From an uncultured bacterium (GTDB lineage: Bacteria; Planctomycetota; DG-23; SLPQ01): a DNA stretch of 15,524 bases. Of this stretch, positions 14,589-15,524 are shown in pieces. The stretch lies in the NCBI GenBank assembly GCA_937863625.1, contig CALMGO010000246.1, forward strand, positions 1 through 15,524, written 5' to 3'. A model generated the notes under the pieces. The model was not told the origin of the DNA. It did not search any database and was given only the letters and a program-made list of their open reading frames with translations. Within the stretch, counting starts at the first letter, position 1, and the number at the start of each line of letters is the position of its first letter. The position numbers and the translations under genes were made by a program.

Positions 14589-14617
14589 TTGACACGGGCG
14601 CGCGGCGGGCATAGTAT
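14589..14617 (+). promoter_or_regulatory. sppA promoter
   Basis: A perfect TTGACA at 14589-14594 and TAGTAT at 14612-14617 are 17 bases apart. The expected start near 14624 leaves about 44 bases before the GTG at 14668. It begins only 22 bases after the topA stop, so sppA probably has its own transcript in addition to any read-through. Confidence 0.65.
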
Positions 14618-14667
14618 CCCTCAGTAGCGATTGGACAATATTTCCCTTCTTTTGCCGGGAGGACATC

Positions 14668-15524
14668 GTGGAAACCACTTTTGACCCCCACCCTCAATCA
14701 CAACCACCGGGCCTGCACGTAAGGCCGTTGCCCCCCAGGAAGCCAAGCGGCGCCTGGAAGGTTATACGGTGGATGCTCGTAATCGTCGTAAGCCTCGTGT
14801 GCATAGTGTCGGTGCTCATCAATTTCGTATTGTCTTCGGGCCTTTCGGGTTCATCGCTGAAGGCCGAGAGGATCGAGGAACGACACATATCGGGTCCGGC
14901 GTCTTACACTGCGGCGGCCAAGGTGGCCGTGATCACCGTCGACGATATCATCGTGGGCAGTGAAGACGCAGGCACGGCGGCGTGGATATTCACCCAGCTC
15001 AAGCGCGCCGAGGACGACGACAAGGTAAAGGCCGTCATACTCGATGTCAACAGCCCGGGCGGCGGGATAACCGCAAGCGACATAGTCCACAACAAGATAG
15101 AACAGATGCAACTCGACGGCATGAAGTTCATCGTCCTGATGCGGGACGTTGCGGCGTCAGGGGCTTATTACATAAGCGCCAGCGCCGACGAGATTATCGC
15201 GCATCCGACCACTATCACCGGCAGCATCGGCGTCATCATATCGAGTTTCAACGTCGAGGGGCTCTTTGAGAAAATAGGAGTCCAGAGCGTTGTTTTCAAG
15301 AGCGCCCCCCAGAAGGACATCATGAGCCCCTACCGCGCCGTCACGCCCGAAGAGGCGGCGATCCTGCAGGCGGTGACCGACGAGATGTTCCAGCGTTTCA
15401 AAGACATCGTTGCCAAGGGGCGCGGCCTCACGGCCGAAGAGGTGGACGCGGTTTCGACCGGAGCGATCTTTACCGATAAAGAGGCGCTGGATAGTAAACT
15501 CATCGACTCGATAGGATACTTCGA
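14668..15524 (+). CDS. sppA: Signal peptide peptidase SppA (cut by right edge)
   Basis: SppA degrades signal peptides left in the membrane after secretion. The visible 285 residues start at a GTG, five bases after GGAGG (14658-14662). A proline-rich cytoplasmic tail (residues 1-30) is followed by one membrane helix at about 32-55 and an S49-type serine protease domain facing outward. VILDVNSPGGG at 122-132 forms the oxyanion-loop region. The nucleophile is S164 in VAASGAYYIS. The likely general-base lysine is K216 in PQKDIMSP, as in the short Bacillus-type SppA. The GTG start and the missing stop mean that a search for ATG-started, complete reading frames would miss this gene. The C-terminus lies beyond the window. 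The protein matches the short, single-domain form rather than the long E. coli tandem form, so far as can be seen. Confidence 0.94.
   Translation, partial: METTFDPHPQSQPPGLHVRPLPPRKPSGAWKVIRWMLVIVVSLVCIVSVLINFVLSSGLSGSSLKAERIEERHISGPASYTAAAKVAVITVDDIIVGSEDAGTAAWIFTQLKRAEDDDKVKAVILDVNSPGGGITASDIVHNKIEQMQLDGMKFIVLMRDVAASGAYYISASADEIIAHPTTITGSIGVIISSFNVEGLFEKIGVQSVVFKSAPQKDIMSPYRAVTPEEAAILQAVTDEMFQRFKDIVAKGRGLTAEEVDAVSTGAIFTDKEALDSKLIDSIGYF

Overview
The window is a GC-rich, densely packed chromosomal segment of housekeeping genes from a bacterium. I see no phage, insertion sequence, CRISPR array or defence cassette. Clear Shine-Dalgarno sites and several near-consensus sigma70-type promoters are visible. 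The membrane-anchored SurA/PpiD-like protein and SppA suggest a Gram-negative cell envelope. The GatCAB amidotransferase genes imply that Gln-tRNA and/or Asn-tRNA is made indirectly. The gene mix would suit an uncultivated lineage near Planctomycetota or the wider PVC group, but that placement is only a guess.

Layout, left to right. (1) A minus-strand operon reads right to left: rpmB (ribosomal protein L28), gatC, gatA and a B-box zinc-finger gene cut by the left edge. Its likely promoter is at 2218-2245. (2) A divergent promoter at 2301-2330 drives a long, apparently structured leader and a plus-strand gene for a secreted protein of unknown function (2503-3531). (3) uvrA, the damage-recognition ATPase of excision repair, lies convergently on the minus strand. 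(4) A plus-strand pair follows: a stand-alone Lrp/AsnC ligand-binding (RAM) domain protein, then fhs (formate-tetrahydrofolate ligase). fhs has its own promoter, a promoter-embedded inverted repeat and a roughly 200-nt leader. (5) A minus-strand tRNA-Phe(GAA) has its own promoter. (6) The minus-strand pair surA/ppiD-like then ribF (FAD synthesis) follows. (7) On the plus strand come topA with five zinc ribbons and, under its own promoter, sppA, which starts with GTG and runs off the right edge.

The most interesting signal is not a gene but the fhs leader. It contains two near-identical segments, one upstream and one containing the Shine-Dalgarno site, that compete for the same U5C3 tract. A longer-range helix further upstream appears to conflict with the first of these pairings. 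That is the layout of a translational switch, and I do not recognise it as a known riboswitch class. Secondary curiosities are a C at the normally invariant T55 of tRNA-Phe, a Ser-to-Ala change in the first ABC signature of UvrA, an acidic tandem repeat in the SurA/PpiD-like protein, and the structured leader of the secreted-protein gene.
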